A stretch of DNA of 64,000 nt from an uncultured Draconibacterium sp. (GTDB taxonomy: Bacteria; Bacteroidota; Bacteroidia; Bacteroidales; Prolixibacteraceae): NCBI RefSeq assembly GCF_963676735.1, contig NZ_OY781464.1:1459001-1523000 (forward strand). Direction: 5' to 3'. The position numbers were made by a program, and so were the translations under genes. Positions 43,929 to 52,974 of this stretch are shown one piece after another (the stretch's first letter is position 1; each line of letters starts with the position of its first letter). The notes below the pieces were generated by a model that did not search any database, was not told where the DNA came from, and saw only the letters and a list, made by a program, of their open reading frames with translations.

Positions 43929-45011
43929 ATGAGCGCTAAAAACTTAAGATTAATTCTACAAATCATTTCATTGTTTGTTGCAGCATTGTTTTTTTATAGC
44001 TGTTCCAATTCAGCTAAAAAACAAGAAACTCAGCAAACCATTTATGCCAATGAAGTTATTCCGTTTTTTGAACATTGGAACCTGATTTTAGGTGATGGCT
44101 CAAATGCCGGAGAAGCCGTGAATCTGGAACACAAAGATTATTTTTATACAGCAAATGACGGAAAAAACAACTGGGTGGTGTTTAAATCTCCCAATGCCGG
44201 CGATACGCATGGAACCTCTAACAATACCAGAACAGAATTGGCTCAAAAGAAAAAATGGTACCCGGCAACTGCCAATGATAAATTAACAGCTACTCTAAAA
44301 GTTATGAATGTGTCGGCTACCGGCGATGCCCGGGTAGCAGCATCTTATGCAGTGGTTGTGGGGCAAATTCATAGTGCCGACGGGCACGAAAACGAACCTT
44401 TAAAAATATTCTACAAAAAATTCCCCGGCCATACCAAAGGTTCAGTATTCTGGCACTACGAGATTAATACTGCCGGCGACGACAATTCCGGCAGATGGGA
44501 TTATTCTTCAGCCGTTTGGGGCTACGACTTTTCGGTGGTTGGCCCCGAAGAAAATACTTACCCCGAAGAACCTGCTGACGGAATTGCCCTGGGTGAGGAG
44601 TTTGGTTATGAAATTGAAGTGAAGGATAGTGTAATGTATTTAACTTTTACCAGCGAAGGACACGAAACCCGCACCTTCACCAAAAACCTGGTACAATCGG
44701 AATACACAACAATTGCTGATATTCCGGAGCAAACACAACAGCTTTTTGTGCCAATTGGGCAGGATGGTGTGGAGCGCGAAAATGCCTATGCCGATGAGGG
44801 GTGCTTCTTTAAGCTGGGCTGTTACAATCAAACCAATGGTTTGTCGTCCGAGGTGAATAAAAACTGGTGCTCGGGTGCCGAAACTTTTAATGGCGATATT
44901 CAAAAACAATACGAAACCGGCAATTATGCCGAAGTTTGGTTTAAAACTGCAAGTATTGTCATTAGCGAGGCTGCCGTTTCAAATCAGGGGTATTTCACAA
45001 AAAACGATTAA
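43929..45011 (+). CDS. PL7 alginate lyase, PL7_5-like, lipoprotein
   Basis: 360-residue lyase with lipoprotein signal (Cys25 in FYSC). Motifs: TSNNTRTELAQK (Arg, Glu), VVGQIHSADGH (Gln, His) and CFFKLGCYNQTNG (Lys, Tyr, Asn). The arrangement, longer loops and the extra segment at 140-190 (FPGHTKGSVFWHYE) resemble the exolytic PL7_5 group, which includes Zobellia AlyA5, rather than the shorter PL7 at 28.2 kb. It would produce monomers or dimers in the periplasm. The two PL7 enzymes thus probably do complementary work. It lies 48 bp after kdgA. Confidence 0.88.
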   Translation: MSAKNLRLILQIISLFVAALFFYSCSNSAKKQETQQTIYANEVIPFFEHWNLILGDGSNAGEAVNLEHKDYFYTANDGKNNWVVFKSPNAGDTHGTSNNTRTELAQKKKWYPATANDKLTATLKVMNVSATGDARVAASYAVVVGQIHSADGHENEPLKIFYKKFPGHTKGSVFWHYEINTAGDDNSGRWDYSSAVWGYDFSVVGPEENTYPEEPADGIALGEEFGYEIEVKDSVMYLTFTSEGHETRTFTKNLVQSEYTTIADIPEQTQQLFVPIGQDGVERENAYADEGCFFKLGCYNQTNGLSSEVNKNWCSGAETFNGDIQKQYETGNYAEVWFKTASIVISEAAVSNQGYFTKND

Positions 45012-45060
45012 AACCGTACCATTTAAACTTCATAATTGTAAAATCTAAAATCACGATAAA

Positions 45061-47379
45061 ATGCTATTCAAAAACCTTTTCCCAATAATTTTAGCCCTAA
45101 TCCTGTTTTCATGCACAACACAACCTTCGGGTAATCTTATTTCAGTAAAAAACAAGACTGAACTTACCGAGGCCATAAATAAGGCGCAGCCGGGAGATGA
45201 AATTGTTCTGGCAAATGGTATATGGACGGATATCAATCTTGAACTGACAAGTGGAGGAACAAAGGAAAAACCAGTTGTTTTAAGGGCTAAAACACCCGGA
45301 GAAGTTTTTATTGAAGGACAATCATCGATAAAATTTGGCGCCGATTATATTGTGCTTAGCGGTTTGTATTTCAGAAATGGATACACGCCAAACAACGCAA
45401 TTATTGAGTTTCGCTTAAAAGGAAAAGTAGCCAATAACTGTACTTTTACCCATTGCGTAATTGATAATTTTAATCAACCGCAACGCGACAGAGCCGACCA
45501 TTGGGTAGAATTTTGGGGAAGGCATAACGAGCTGAGCAACTGTAATATTATAGGCAAATCAAACTCGGGGCCAACCATTCGTGTGCTATTAAAAGGAAAT
45601 GAAAGCATAAAAAATTATCATCAAATTCTCAATAATCATTTTGGCCCTCGCCCGCGAAAAGGTGGTCCACATGGCGAGACTTTACAAATTGGAGACAGCG
45701 GAACTTCCATGTCGCCCAGCAATACTTTAGTGGCAAACAACCTGTTCGACCGTTGTAATGGCGAGGTTGAAGTAATTTCGAGCAAAACCAACTACAACGA
45801 ATTTCGTAACAATGTGTTTTACAAATGCGAGGGCTCGCTGGTAACGCGCCACGGAAATTATTGCTTGATTGACGGAAACTATTTTATTGGCGACGATAAC
45901 TCAGAAAATATTGGTGGAATTCGCCTGGTAAATACCGGACATTGGGTGGTAAACAATTATTTTTTCAACTTAAAAGGTAATAATTTCAGGGGGCCGCTGG
46001 CTGTAATGAACGGTATCCCGAAATCGCCGCTAAACCGTTACAACCAGGTAACCGATGTGGTAGTTGCCTACAACACCTGGGTAAATTGTAAATCGCCATG
46101 GCATTTTAGCGTTGGAGCAAACCTTAGCCAGGCGGCAGTGCTTCCGCCATCCGAAATCCGCTCGGCACGCCCCGTGCGAACCGTAGTGGCAAATAATATT
46201 GTTTACAATTCAGAAAGTACTGCCGCGCCTATTGTTGCTTATGATAAAATTGATGGGGTACTTTTTAAAAGTAATGTAATTAACAGCAAAGAGTTGGCCT
46301 ACGAACAACAAAATACCTTCGATTTTTGCGATTTTAACATGAGCGAAGTTGCTGAGTTTATTTATTCGCCATCAACAAGTATCTGCGAAGTTGAAAATTA
46401 TAATGGCTTTGATTTTGCAACAATAAAAACCGATATTCTGGGCAACTCCCGCACTGAGAATAACCGTGTTGGAGCCATGTGCGACGTGCCGTTTGAAAAT
46501 CCTGAAATATTGGAAAACTCAAAATACGGAGCCGCTTGGTTTAAGGATGAACAAGTAGAAAAGAATCCTCAGGTATTGAAGGTAGCTGCAAAAACAGGAG
46601 AGCTTGAGCAAAAAATTAAAGAAGCAAAATGTGGCGATATTATTGAGTTGGCGGCCGGAGAATATGTGCTGGAAAAATCGGTGGATATCGACAAAAGCTT
46701 AACCATAAAAGCTGCCGATTCAAATGCTGAAACCAAAATAATTTACAGGGGCGAAGAAAATACCCCGCTGTTTCAACTGAATCCCAAAGGGAATTTGCTG
46801 CTAAAAAACGTGGCTCTCGAAGGCAACGGCAATAATTTTGCATTCGCCTCTTTGCCTCAAAATATGTCGTCGTTGTACAATTTAAAAGTGCAAAATTGCC
46901 AGGTTGAAAAGTTTAACTATGTGCTTAAAGCTTATAAAGAATCGTTCTCTGATAGTATTTCGTTTGTTGGATGCGAGATTTCTGATTGCCAAAACGGCAT
47001 TGAACTTTCGGAAGAAACCGACGATAAAGGAAATTATAATGTGGAATTTCTGACCATCGATAACTGTTCTTTTAACAATATTAAAGCCAATACTATTGAC
47101 TACTACCGTGGCGGATACGACGAGTCGACAATTGGCGGTAACCTGCTGATTACAAACAGCACTTTTACCCGCTGTGGCGCCAACGAAGAAAATGGTATTT
47201 TACTAAATACCCGTGGAATTATTAATGTAAATATCTCGAATAATACTTTCAGAAATAACCCGGTTAAACTGGTGGCGCTGTTGTGGGGAGCCAAAAACAA
47301 TACCCATGCCGATAATGAAATCAGGAATTCGGGAAAAATTGTAGTTGAAGAGAACCTGAAATTACGCTTGATGTATTAA
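45061..47379 (+). CDS. Two-domain PL6 alginate lyase, lipoprotein
   Basis: 772-residue PL6 enzyme, signal Cys18 in LFSC. The N-terminal beta-helix (about 22-490) holds Lys242 in VISSKTNYNE and Arg263 in LVTRHGNY, 21 residues apart as in the other PL6 here, plus HGETLQIGDSG. A second beta-helix (about 510-770), beginning LKVAAKTGELEQKIKEAKCGD, has no catalytic pair. This two-helix plan is that of the exolytic AlyGC type. The protein is probably anchored in the periplasm or at the surface, acting on oligoguluronate. It follows PL7_5 by 49 bp. Confidence 0.9.
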   Translation: MLFKNLFPIILALILFSCTTQPSGNLISVKNKTELTEAINKAQPGDEIVLANGIWTDINLELTSGGTKEKPVVLRAKTPGEVFIEGQSSIKFGADYIVLSGLYFRNGYTPNNAIIEFRLKGKVANNCTFTHCVIDNFNQPQRDRADHWVEFWGRHNELSNCNIIGKSNSGPTIRVLLKGNESIKNYHQILNNHFGPRPRKGGPHGETLQIGDSGTSMSPSNTLVANNLFDRCNGEVEVISSKTNYNEFRNNVFYKCEGSLVTRHGNYCLIDGNYFIGDDNSENIGGIRLVNTGHWVVNNYFFNLKGNNFRGPLAVMNGIPKSPLNRYNQVTDVVVAYNTWVNCKSPWHFSVGANLSQAAVLPPSEIRSARPVRTVVANNIVYNSESTAAPIVAYDKIDGVLFKSNVINSKELAYEQQNTFDFCDFNMSEVAEFIYSPSTSICEVENYNGFDFATIKTDILGNSRTENNRVGAMCDVPFENPEILENSKYGAAWFKDEQVEKNPQVLKVAAKTGELEQKIKEAKCGDIIELAAGEYVLEKSVDIDKSLTIKAADSNAETKIIYRGEENTPLFQLNPKGNLLLKNVALEGNGNNFAFASLPQNMSSLYNLKVQNCQVEKFNYVLKAYKESFSDSISFVGCEISDCQNGIELSEETDDKGNYNVEFLTIDNCSFNNIKANTIDYYRGGYDESTIGGNLLITNSTFTRCGANEENGILLNTRGIINVNISNNTFRNNPVKLVALLWGAKNNTHADNEIRNSGKIVVEENLKLRLMY

Positions 47380-47403
47380 CAGTTTTTTTAAAAAGCTAAT
47401 TAA

Positions 47404-47683
47404 ATGAAGTTTAAAATCGGGGTTTATCAAAATCATAAATACCCTATGCTCGACCAGCTTCTTCAGGGCTTGGCAAATAACGAAGTTAGCGTGCATGCCG
47501 ACGGAGCATCAACATTGTTTAACGAGTTTTCGTTGTTACACATACCAATTGGTTCGAGCCATTTGGTAAGTTAAAGAGGGTAAGAAGATGTGCTGCCCGT
47601 GGATGGATTTTTTTCTTACGCAGGAAGGGCAGGAGTGGTTAAAAACACATAAACCAATTAGCACCGATAAAAACGATTATTAA
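47404..47683 (+). pseudogene. Remnant of an unidentified gene
   Basis: A 56-codon frame from ATG 47404 (MKFKIGVYQNHKYPMLDQLL...) ends at 47572. It is followed in another frame by 47603-47683 (MDFFLTQEGQEWLKTHKPI...), which reads like a protein C-terminus and stops at TAA. Together they look like the two ends of a gene with its middle lost. I do not recognise the family. It sits between PL6 and the amidohydrolase. Confidence 0.45.
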
Positions 47684-47702
47684 ATTTACCGGGAAAAAAG
47701 GT

Positions 47703-48629
47703 ATGAGTGAAAATATCCCGGTTTTTGATGCACACGCCCACATTCTTTACGGAATAAACGGTGTAAAAAGAGGCGCCAAAACATCAACGGGCAATTACGG
47801 GAAAATAGTTTGGCGGGGAGAGGAGTTAACTTTTCTTCCGCCTAATTTTTACGATACACGTTTTACGGCCGAAACACTGCTTGAAACCATGAATTTCTCA
47901 GGCGTTTCAAAAGCCGTACTTTTACAAAACCCGGTAATTGGTATTTTAAACACAGAAATTAGACAGGCCATCATTAATTACCCCGACCGGTTTTACGGAA
48001 CCATACAGGTTAACCCGATGAAAAAAGATGCCTGTGCTATTGTAAAGAAATTTGCATCAGAAAATCAGAATACACTGAAACTTGAAATTAGCGAAGAATG
48101 GGGCTGGTCGGGCAATTATCCGGGGTTTTCTCTTAAGGGAAAAGAAATGATGAAAGTTTGGGATACGGTAGCAAACTCAGGCTTACGGGTAATTGTTGAT
48201 ACGGGCGATATTTTTAATAATGGTTACCAGGTTGAAAATATAAGTTTTATTGCCGAACGTTTTCCGGAAACAAAAATATTGATTGAACACCTCGGCTTCT
48301 ATAGAACAGGCCTTGATGAGACAGCAAGAGCACGACGAAATGAAATGCTCGCCCTGGGGAAAGACCTGGAGAATGTATTTTTTGGATTCTCGTCGACCGC
48401 CGCGTTTATTAACGATGATTACCCCTGTGTTAAGGCACTTGAACTTTTAAAAGAAGCTGTTGAAATCATGGGGGCACATAAAATTCTTTGGGGTAGCGAT
48501 ATCCCTTCAACTTTTAAAAAATATACCTACCGTCAACTTATTGACGTGGTAGCATGGCACGCCACTTTTTTAACCTCGGCAGAAAAACAATTGCTCCTCC
48601 ACGATAATGCCGCATCGTTTTTTGAATAA
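47703..48629 (+). CDS. Amidohydrolase-2-family metal-dependent hydrolase
   Basis: 308-residue TIM-barrel amidohydrolase without signal peptide. Metal-binding VFDAHAHILYG (HxH), LIEHLGFYR (His) and LWGSDIPS (Asp) lie in the usual order; a lysine or acidic residue at about 120 (KLEISEEWG) may complete the site. Family members hydrolyse or decarboxylate small acids and lactones. It could act on a lactone or amide formed from a uronate, but the substrate is unknown. It ends the alginate group. Confidence 0.8.
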   Translation: MSENIPVFDAHAHILYGINGVKRGAKTSTGNYGKIVWRGEELTFLPPNFYDTRFTAETLLETMNFSGVSKAVLLQNPVIGILNTEIRQAIINYPDRFYGTIQVNPMKKDACAIVKKFASENQNTLKLEISEEWGWSGNYPGFSLKGKEMMKVWDTVANSGLRVIVDTGDIFNNGYQVENISFIAERFPETKILIEHLGFYRTGLDETARARRNEMLALGKDLENVFFGFSSTAAFINDDYPCVKALELLKEAVEIMGAHKILWGSDIPSTFKKYTYRQLIDVVAWHATFLTSAEKQLLLHDNAASFFE

Positions 48630-48735
48630 TTAGCACGTGTAATTGAATTTCTAAGTAAGCTCAGGGGTAATTATTCTTGCCAAAGATTTTTTCAATAGAT
48701 CAAAACAGTTAGTTTTATCTTTTAAAATTCAAATA

Positions 48736-49078
48736 ATGGGAGCTGGAATGCGTTTTATATTCGTTGTTTTATTTTTAGTCGGAAGCTCCTCAGGCATATT
48801 TTTCAAGGAAAAAACTTTTAATAGAATTGATATGTCTGCCGGATTATCACATAATTCGGCACTTTGTTTGCGCGAAGACCACGAGGGATTTTTATGGATA
48901 GGAACACGCGATGGCCTGAATAAATTTGACGGTGAAAAATTTGAAATTTTTAAACATCAGTTTTTCGATTCTACAAGTTTAATTAATAACCATATTAACT
49001 GCCTTTTTGAAACCAAAGAAAAAGAATTATGGATAGGTACAGCTAATGGTTTGTGTGTATATAGTTCGCAAACTAATG
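48736..49078 (+). pseudogene. N-terminal fragment of a hybrid two-component (HTCS) regulator
   Basis: The signal-type start (MRFIFVVLFLVGSSSG), the phrase FNRIDMSAGLSHNSALCLRED and the two reg_prop propeller repeats (GFLWIGTRDGLNKFDG, ELWIGTANGLCVYS) are exactly the start of an HTCS sensor, normally over 1300 residues. Sense stops at about 49078, where the frame continues as unrelated text to a stop at 49155. The rest of the regulator, with kinase and AraC domains, is gone. It begins 106 bp after the amidohydrolase stop. Confidence 0.8.
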
Positions 49079-49886
49079 GTCCATGGAAAATGGCGACCCG
49101 GTTGACACAACTAAAAACCACGGCATTAACCATAAAAAAGCGTTTATGGGATTAACCCGCGCTTTTTACCAGTTGGAAAACATGAAAAAACCTTGCTCCT
49201 TATGGGTAGGTGTTATTTTGGACGGAAAGCAATTTCTTACTACTAATTTAGTGAGTATTGATGTGCAGTCACTAGCTTTAAACGAAAAACCTACTTCGGT
49301 ACCATATAAAATTTATTACAGCACTGGTGGTAGTCAGCCAAACACAAACAGTAAGTTGTACAACAATGCATTTCCGGTTGAATTTGGAACTACGGTTAAA
49401 GCCATTGTAGTACAAAACGACAAGGTTGTTTTAAATATGGAAGAAACCTTCGATAAAAACCTTGGATTGTGTTGGGAAAAAAACGAGTCAGAAACTGTTC
49501 AGATAATTAACGGAATGCGTGCTGTTGATGCCGAGTTTCAAAGGGCAACTGTTCAGTCAAACAACAATAAACAATACCTCGATTTTATGGGCAGAGAGGG
49601 CAGTGTTACCTGGTACCAGGAAAACGATGGAAGTACAGGTGAATTCACTTTAAGAATTCACTATGCCAGCAACGATAAGAATTCGAAGCGCCCAATGGAC
49701 CTCATTATAAATGATAAAAAAGTAGCAACGCTTCTATTCGAATCTACAAACTCGTGGAACTCGAACTGGAAAGAAGTTGAAATTAAGCAATACCTTGAGG
49801 CCGGGGCCAATTATATTGAACTGCGTACAACGGGGCAAAGTGCACCAAATATTTTAATGTTGGTGGTAGAAGAGATCTTAGTATAG
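49077..49886 (+). pseudogene. C-terminal fragment of a GH2 glycosidase with chitobiase-C and CBM6-like domains
   Basis: A different frame opens after TAA at 49074. It starts MENGDPVDTTKNHGINHKKAF, the end of a GH2 C-terminal Ig domain, followed by a CHB_HEX_C-like domain (SVPYKIYYSTGGSQPNTNS) and a CBM6-like beta-sandwich (about 150-267, ending MLVVEEILV). The catalytic barrel is missing. The junction with the HTCS fragment lies within about 10 bp, so one deletion or recombination joined the ends of two genes. An ATG at 49083 could start a 267-residue remnant protein. Confidence 0.75.
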
Positions 49887-49990
49887 CCCGCTATTCTATG
49901 AAAGAGTCATGAATTTATCTGGTAATTCTTGGAATTATTTGTAAAGTGCGAGTTCATCACAAGCCTTAAAAACTTAATTTGTAGATGATG

Positions 49991-51790
49991 TTAGGCGTTT
50001 ATTGCGCTGCCATCGGGCCAGGTACCAAAAGCTTGTTTTTCAAATTGCATGTTTCCATCATCGCCTTTGTAAATATTTATCCAGGCCTGCCAGTTTTCGT
50101 GGTCAATTTTCGGATAGTCGAGCCGGTAGTGGCTGCAACGGCTTTCGGTTCGCATTATTGAGGCTTTCAGCTTCATTTCGGCACTTATTATCATGTTGCG
50201 GGTTTCGTGAGCCAGGCGCAGTTCATGCATGTCGGCAGCACGTAAATGCGGAATATGTGTATCGCGAAGTTCTTCAACATAAGCAAGTGCGGCCCGTAAC
50301 ATGTTTTCTTTTTTAATATAGAGAACAAAGTTTGGTATCATTATTCCCTGCAAGGTTTGGGTTACCCAGGCGGGACTGTAGCCTGCTTCTCTTTTTAAGG
50401 GAGCAAGAATTTCTTCCCGAACCTGTTGCTGTCTGGCTTCTGAAAATATGGGGCTTTCTATTTGTTTTGAATATGCTGCAGCGGCTTCTCCGGCAATGGC
50501 TCCCTGAACGGCTGAACCAGCCAGCGACGAACCAATCTGGGTATAAATGGCACCGGCCATGTACGAGCCCAGGGCATCACCGGCAGCATAAAGCCCCGGA
50601 ATAGTGGATTCGCATTTGTCGTTAATCGGAACCAACCCTTCCGATTTATGAATAGACATCCCTGCAGAAGAACCGCCAACCATATTTCCACCCATTCCCG
50701 GAGGCGCTCCACCATCACCATCAGGTCCTCCATCTTTGCGGTTTTTTCCTCCCGGAGGTGGTCCGTCGGGCCTGTTTTTATTGTCTCCATCTTCAGGCGG
50801 TCCGTCAGGCCTTCTTTGTCGGTCAAATCCTTCGGGTTTTTGGGGGCCTCCTTTTACCGTTGTATTTCCGGCTCCCGGCCCCATAGAAACTTTTCCGCCT
50901 CCGCTAACATAAGCCTGGTAGTTCATGTCTACACCCAAATCGTGTCGAATGCCTATCCCGGTAGTTCCACATTTTCGGTCGAACATACCGTGCCATCCAT
51001 CGTAACAGGCAGCTGGATTTATTGCCGAACCACCGTGCCCATCGTTCCATTCTTTTCCGGTAACCAGCGCTCCAATTTCGTAGGCCATAATAGTTCCGTC
51101 GTGAGTAAGGTCGCAAATAGGAAAACCGTTGGGTTTAAAGCCTCCGGCTCCGGTGCACAAAATCACACTTTTTGCTTTAAAACAATGTACCTTTTGTTCA
51201 TCGGCACTAAAACCTGCAGCTCCTACAATTTGTCCATTTTCTTTTATTAAATGGGTTATGGTAACCCGCTCGATTAAAGGAATATTGCGTTTTTTTATTG
51301 GGTTGGTAAACGATTTGTTGTACAGCGGCGATTCAAAAAATCCCCACTCACGAAGCTCTTTAACCCTTGCCAGCGAGTGAGCAGCAACCTGCCGGGTATA
51401 AACCGGATTGTTGGAGCCAATGGCTGATGCTGAAACCTGTGCGGTAAATTCGTCGATACTCATTTCTTCTTGCGTAGCATCGTAGGCAAAAATACCTTTT
51501 GCAAAAGGTGTTTGTCCCGACGAACCCAACCTGCCTTTTGATACCAGCACCACATTTGCGCCGGAATCGTGCGCTTTCACAGCTGCAAAAAGTCCAGCCA
51601 TTCCTCCACCAATTACCAACACATCGGTTTCGTATTCGCGCTTTAATAAATCGGTAGTTCCCAGTTTTGTTAAATTTTTGGCCCAGCCCGAAAGTGCTGA
51701 GGCTCCTAACATTATTGCTCCTGTTCCGGCTGCTGCAGTTCCTAAAAACCTGCGGCGCGAGATATTGTTTTGTAAATCTTTAGTATTCAT
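49991..51790 (-). CDS. Tat-exported FAD-dependent reductase (fumarate reductase/AprA-like)
   Basis: 599 residues. A twin-arginine signal (SRRRFLGTAAAG) precedes the Rossmann FAD site (VLVIGGGMAGLFAAV, about 56). Further family segments are SVILCTGAGGFKPNG and GLYAAGDALGSYMAGAIYTQ, and the C-terminal helical part (ADMHELRLAHETRNM, ESRCSHYRLDYP). The plan is that of succinate dehydrogenase/fumarate reductase/AprA flavoproteins. A Pro/Gly/Asp-rich insert (about 310-375, KPEGFDRQRRPDGPPEDGD and more) sits between FAD-binding parts and is unlike the rest. Genes for a haem-b membrane protein and a ferredoxin lie upstream in the same operon. The electron acceptor reduced is unknown. Confidence 0.85.
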   Translation of the reverse strand: MNTKDLQNNISRRRFLGTAAAGTGAIMLGASALSGWAKNLTKLGTTDLLKREYETDVLVIGGGMAGLFAAVKAHDSGANVVLVSKGRLGSSGQTPFAKGIFAYDATQEEMSIDEFTAQVSASAIGSNNPVYTRQVAAHSLARVKELREWGFFESPLYNKSFTNPIKKRNIPLIERVTITHLIKENGQIVGAAGFSADEQKVHCFKAKSVILCTGAGGFKPNGFPICDLTHDGTIMAYEIGALVTGKEWNDGHGGSAINPAACYDGWHGMFDRKCGTTGIGIRHDLGVDMNYQAYVSGGGKVSMGPGAGNTTVKGGPQKPEGFDRQRRPDGPPEDGDNKNRPDGPPPGGKNRKDGGPDGDGGAPPGMGGNMVGGSSAGMSIHKSEGLVPINDKCESTIPGLYAAGDALGSYMAGAIYTQIGSSLAGSAVQGAIAGEAAAAYSKQIESPIFSEARQQQVREEILAPLKREAGYSPAWVTQTLQGIMIPNFVLYIKKENMLRAALAYVEELRDTHIPHLRAADMHELRLAHETRNMIISAEMKLKASIMRTESRCSHYRLDYPKIDHENWQAWINIYKGDDGNMQFEKQAFGTWPDGSAINA

Positions 51791-51792
51791 TT

Positions 51793-52425
51793 TCAGGCTT
51801 TTTTATTCGATGGAAGAAAATAGGTTTTTAAAAGAAGCAGAATTCCAATTCCTCCTGCTGTTACTATGAAAATAATTAATGGCGTATCAATGTGGCGACC
51901 TAGTTTTATTGCATGCCACGAGGCGGTTGCTATAAAAAGTAGGGATAAAATTCCATGGATCGTACGCCAGGTTTTGTATGATAATGGTATAACTTTCCGG
52001 AAAAGAGATGTTATGCCAAGAACCAGCATTAAACTCCAGGCTACAATTCCTAAAATAATTCCGGGGTTATCGAAAGTGCTTAGCATTTGAACAAATGCAT
52101 CTGTTGGGTCAACTCCGGCTTCGTAATAACGTGGTACAATAATTAAGAATGGGTGAAATAGAAGCACAGTAACAAACGCATACCCAAGGTAACGATGCCA
52201 GTTAATAATTCGGCTCATTTTATGTTCCTTAATTATTTTTCGGTTGCTGCGCGCCAGGTAAAATTGCATGAGCATTAATGAAAACGAAACCAGTGTAAGA
52301 AGCGAAATCGACTCTTTTAGTACAGATCGTTTGGGGGCATCGCCTAAAGCCCAAAATAGAATTGGCATCCCGATGAAAATAAGGATGGCGGCTATGCTGT
52401 TGTATATTTTTATTTTGTTTTGCAT
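51793..52425 (-). CDS. Ferric-reductase-like haem-b transmembrane protein
   Basis: 210 residues from ATG 52425 (an upstream start at 52470 adds 15 residues). Six likely membrane helices, with His pairs in INWHRYLGYAF and LLFHPFLI, and HGILSLL/SWHAIKLG, the haem-binding pattern of the ferric-reductase/YedZ family. It would carry electrons across the inner membrane to the Tat flavoprotein encoded next, 2 bp away. No NADPH-binding domain is present, so electrons must come from a partner such as the ferredoxin or quinol. Confidence 0.78.
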   Translation of the reverse strand: MQNKIKIYNSIAAILIFIGMPILFWALGDAPKRSVLKESISLLTLVSFSLMLMQFYLARSNRKIIKEHKMSRIINWHRYLGYAFVTVLLFHPFLIIVPRYYEAGVDPTDAFVQMLSTFDNPGIILGIVAWSLMLVLGITSLFRKVIPLSYKTWRTIHGILSLLFIATASWHAIKLGRHIDTPLIIFIVTAGGIGILLLLKTYFLPSNKKA

Positions 52426-52497
52426 TGTTTTTTGTATTTGAATTACCGGGTGCCTATAAGTTGAAACCAAATTGCACGCCGCTAAACAGTTTGTACT

Positions 52498-52713
52498 TTA
52501 CCCCCATGAAACAACTACCGGGATTGATTTCTCTGGAGTGATTGTAATTGCATCCACGGGGCAATACATGCGGCACAAATGACAAATCTGGCAATCGGCC
52601 GGGTATTTTATTTCTGCCTTTTTCGTTTTCTCATTTAAGCGGATTACATCGGTGGGGCAGGTAGCCACACAGGTTCCACAACCGATACATCCGTTAATAC
52701 TATTTATAGCCAT
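52498..52713 (-). CDS. 2[4Fe-4S] ferredoxin
   Basis: 71-residue dicluster ferredoxin: CIGCGTCVATCP and CQICHLCRMYCP give two complete CxxCxxCxxxCP motifs. It is like the small subunit of AprB-type and NADH-linked electron chains. No signal peptide is present. It is the first gene of the operon with the haem-b protein and flavoprotein. The likely flow is ferredoxin to membrane haem to exported flavin; the donor is unknown. Confidence 0.9.
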   Translation of the reverse strand: MAINSINGCIGCGTCVATCPTDVIRLNEKTKKAEIKYPADCQICHLCRMYCPVDAITITPEKSIPVVVSWG

Positions 52714-52909
52714 ATTTTGAGTTTTTTAATTGGTATTTATTAGAACGGTCTCTGAATTTGCATCCCCTCGTAAACAGAGTCCCATTCTGGCCTCCAAGCA
52801 CACTTCTTATTTTTGATATTGTAAAGGTGTTTTCTTTTTGAATGCCATGAAAAAGCAATCTACGGATAGCCATATTTTACTAACGAAATAGGAATTATTT
52901 AAGATAAAA
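52714..52909. other. Gap upstream of the ferredoxin operon
   Basis: About 195 bp with no gene visible. It should contain the promoter of the - strand ferredoxin operon, but no clear CAAAnnTA (reverse TAnnTTTG) box could be found. Confidence 0.3.
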
Positions 52910-52930
52910 AAGGAGACTACTGCCTCCTTC
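52903..52930 (-). terminator. Terminator of the CotH gene
   Basis: On the - strand AAGGAG (52929-52924) and CTCCTT (52915-52910) form a stem with loop GCAGTAGT, followed by a T-tract. It lies 45 bp past the CotH stop codon. Confidence 0.65.
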
Positions 52931-52974
52931 TAATAAATGTGTAAATAAAAGTGGTTATGTCTTTGTTTCTCCTT

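Noticed and set aside
50648..51250. A 200-codon + strand frame inside the flavoprotein
   Set aside because: Antisense to the Tat flavoprotein, with Ser/Arg-rich composition typical of a shadow frame.
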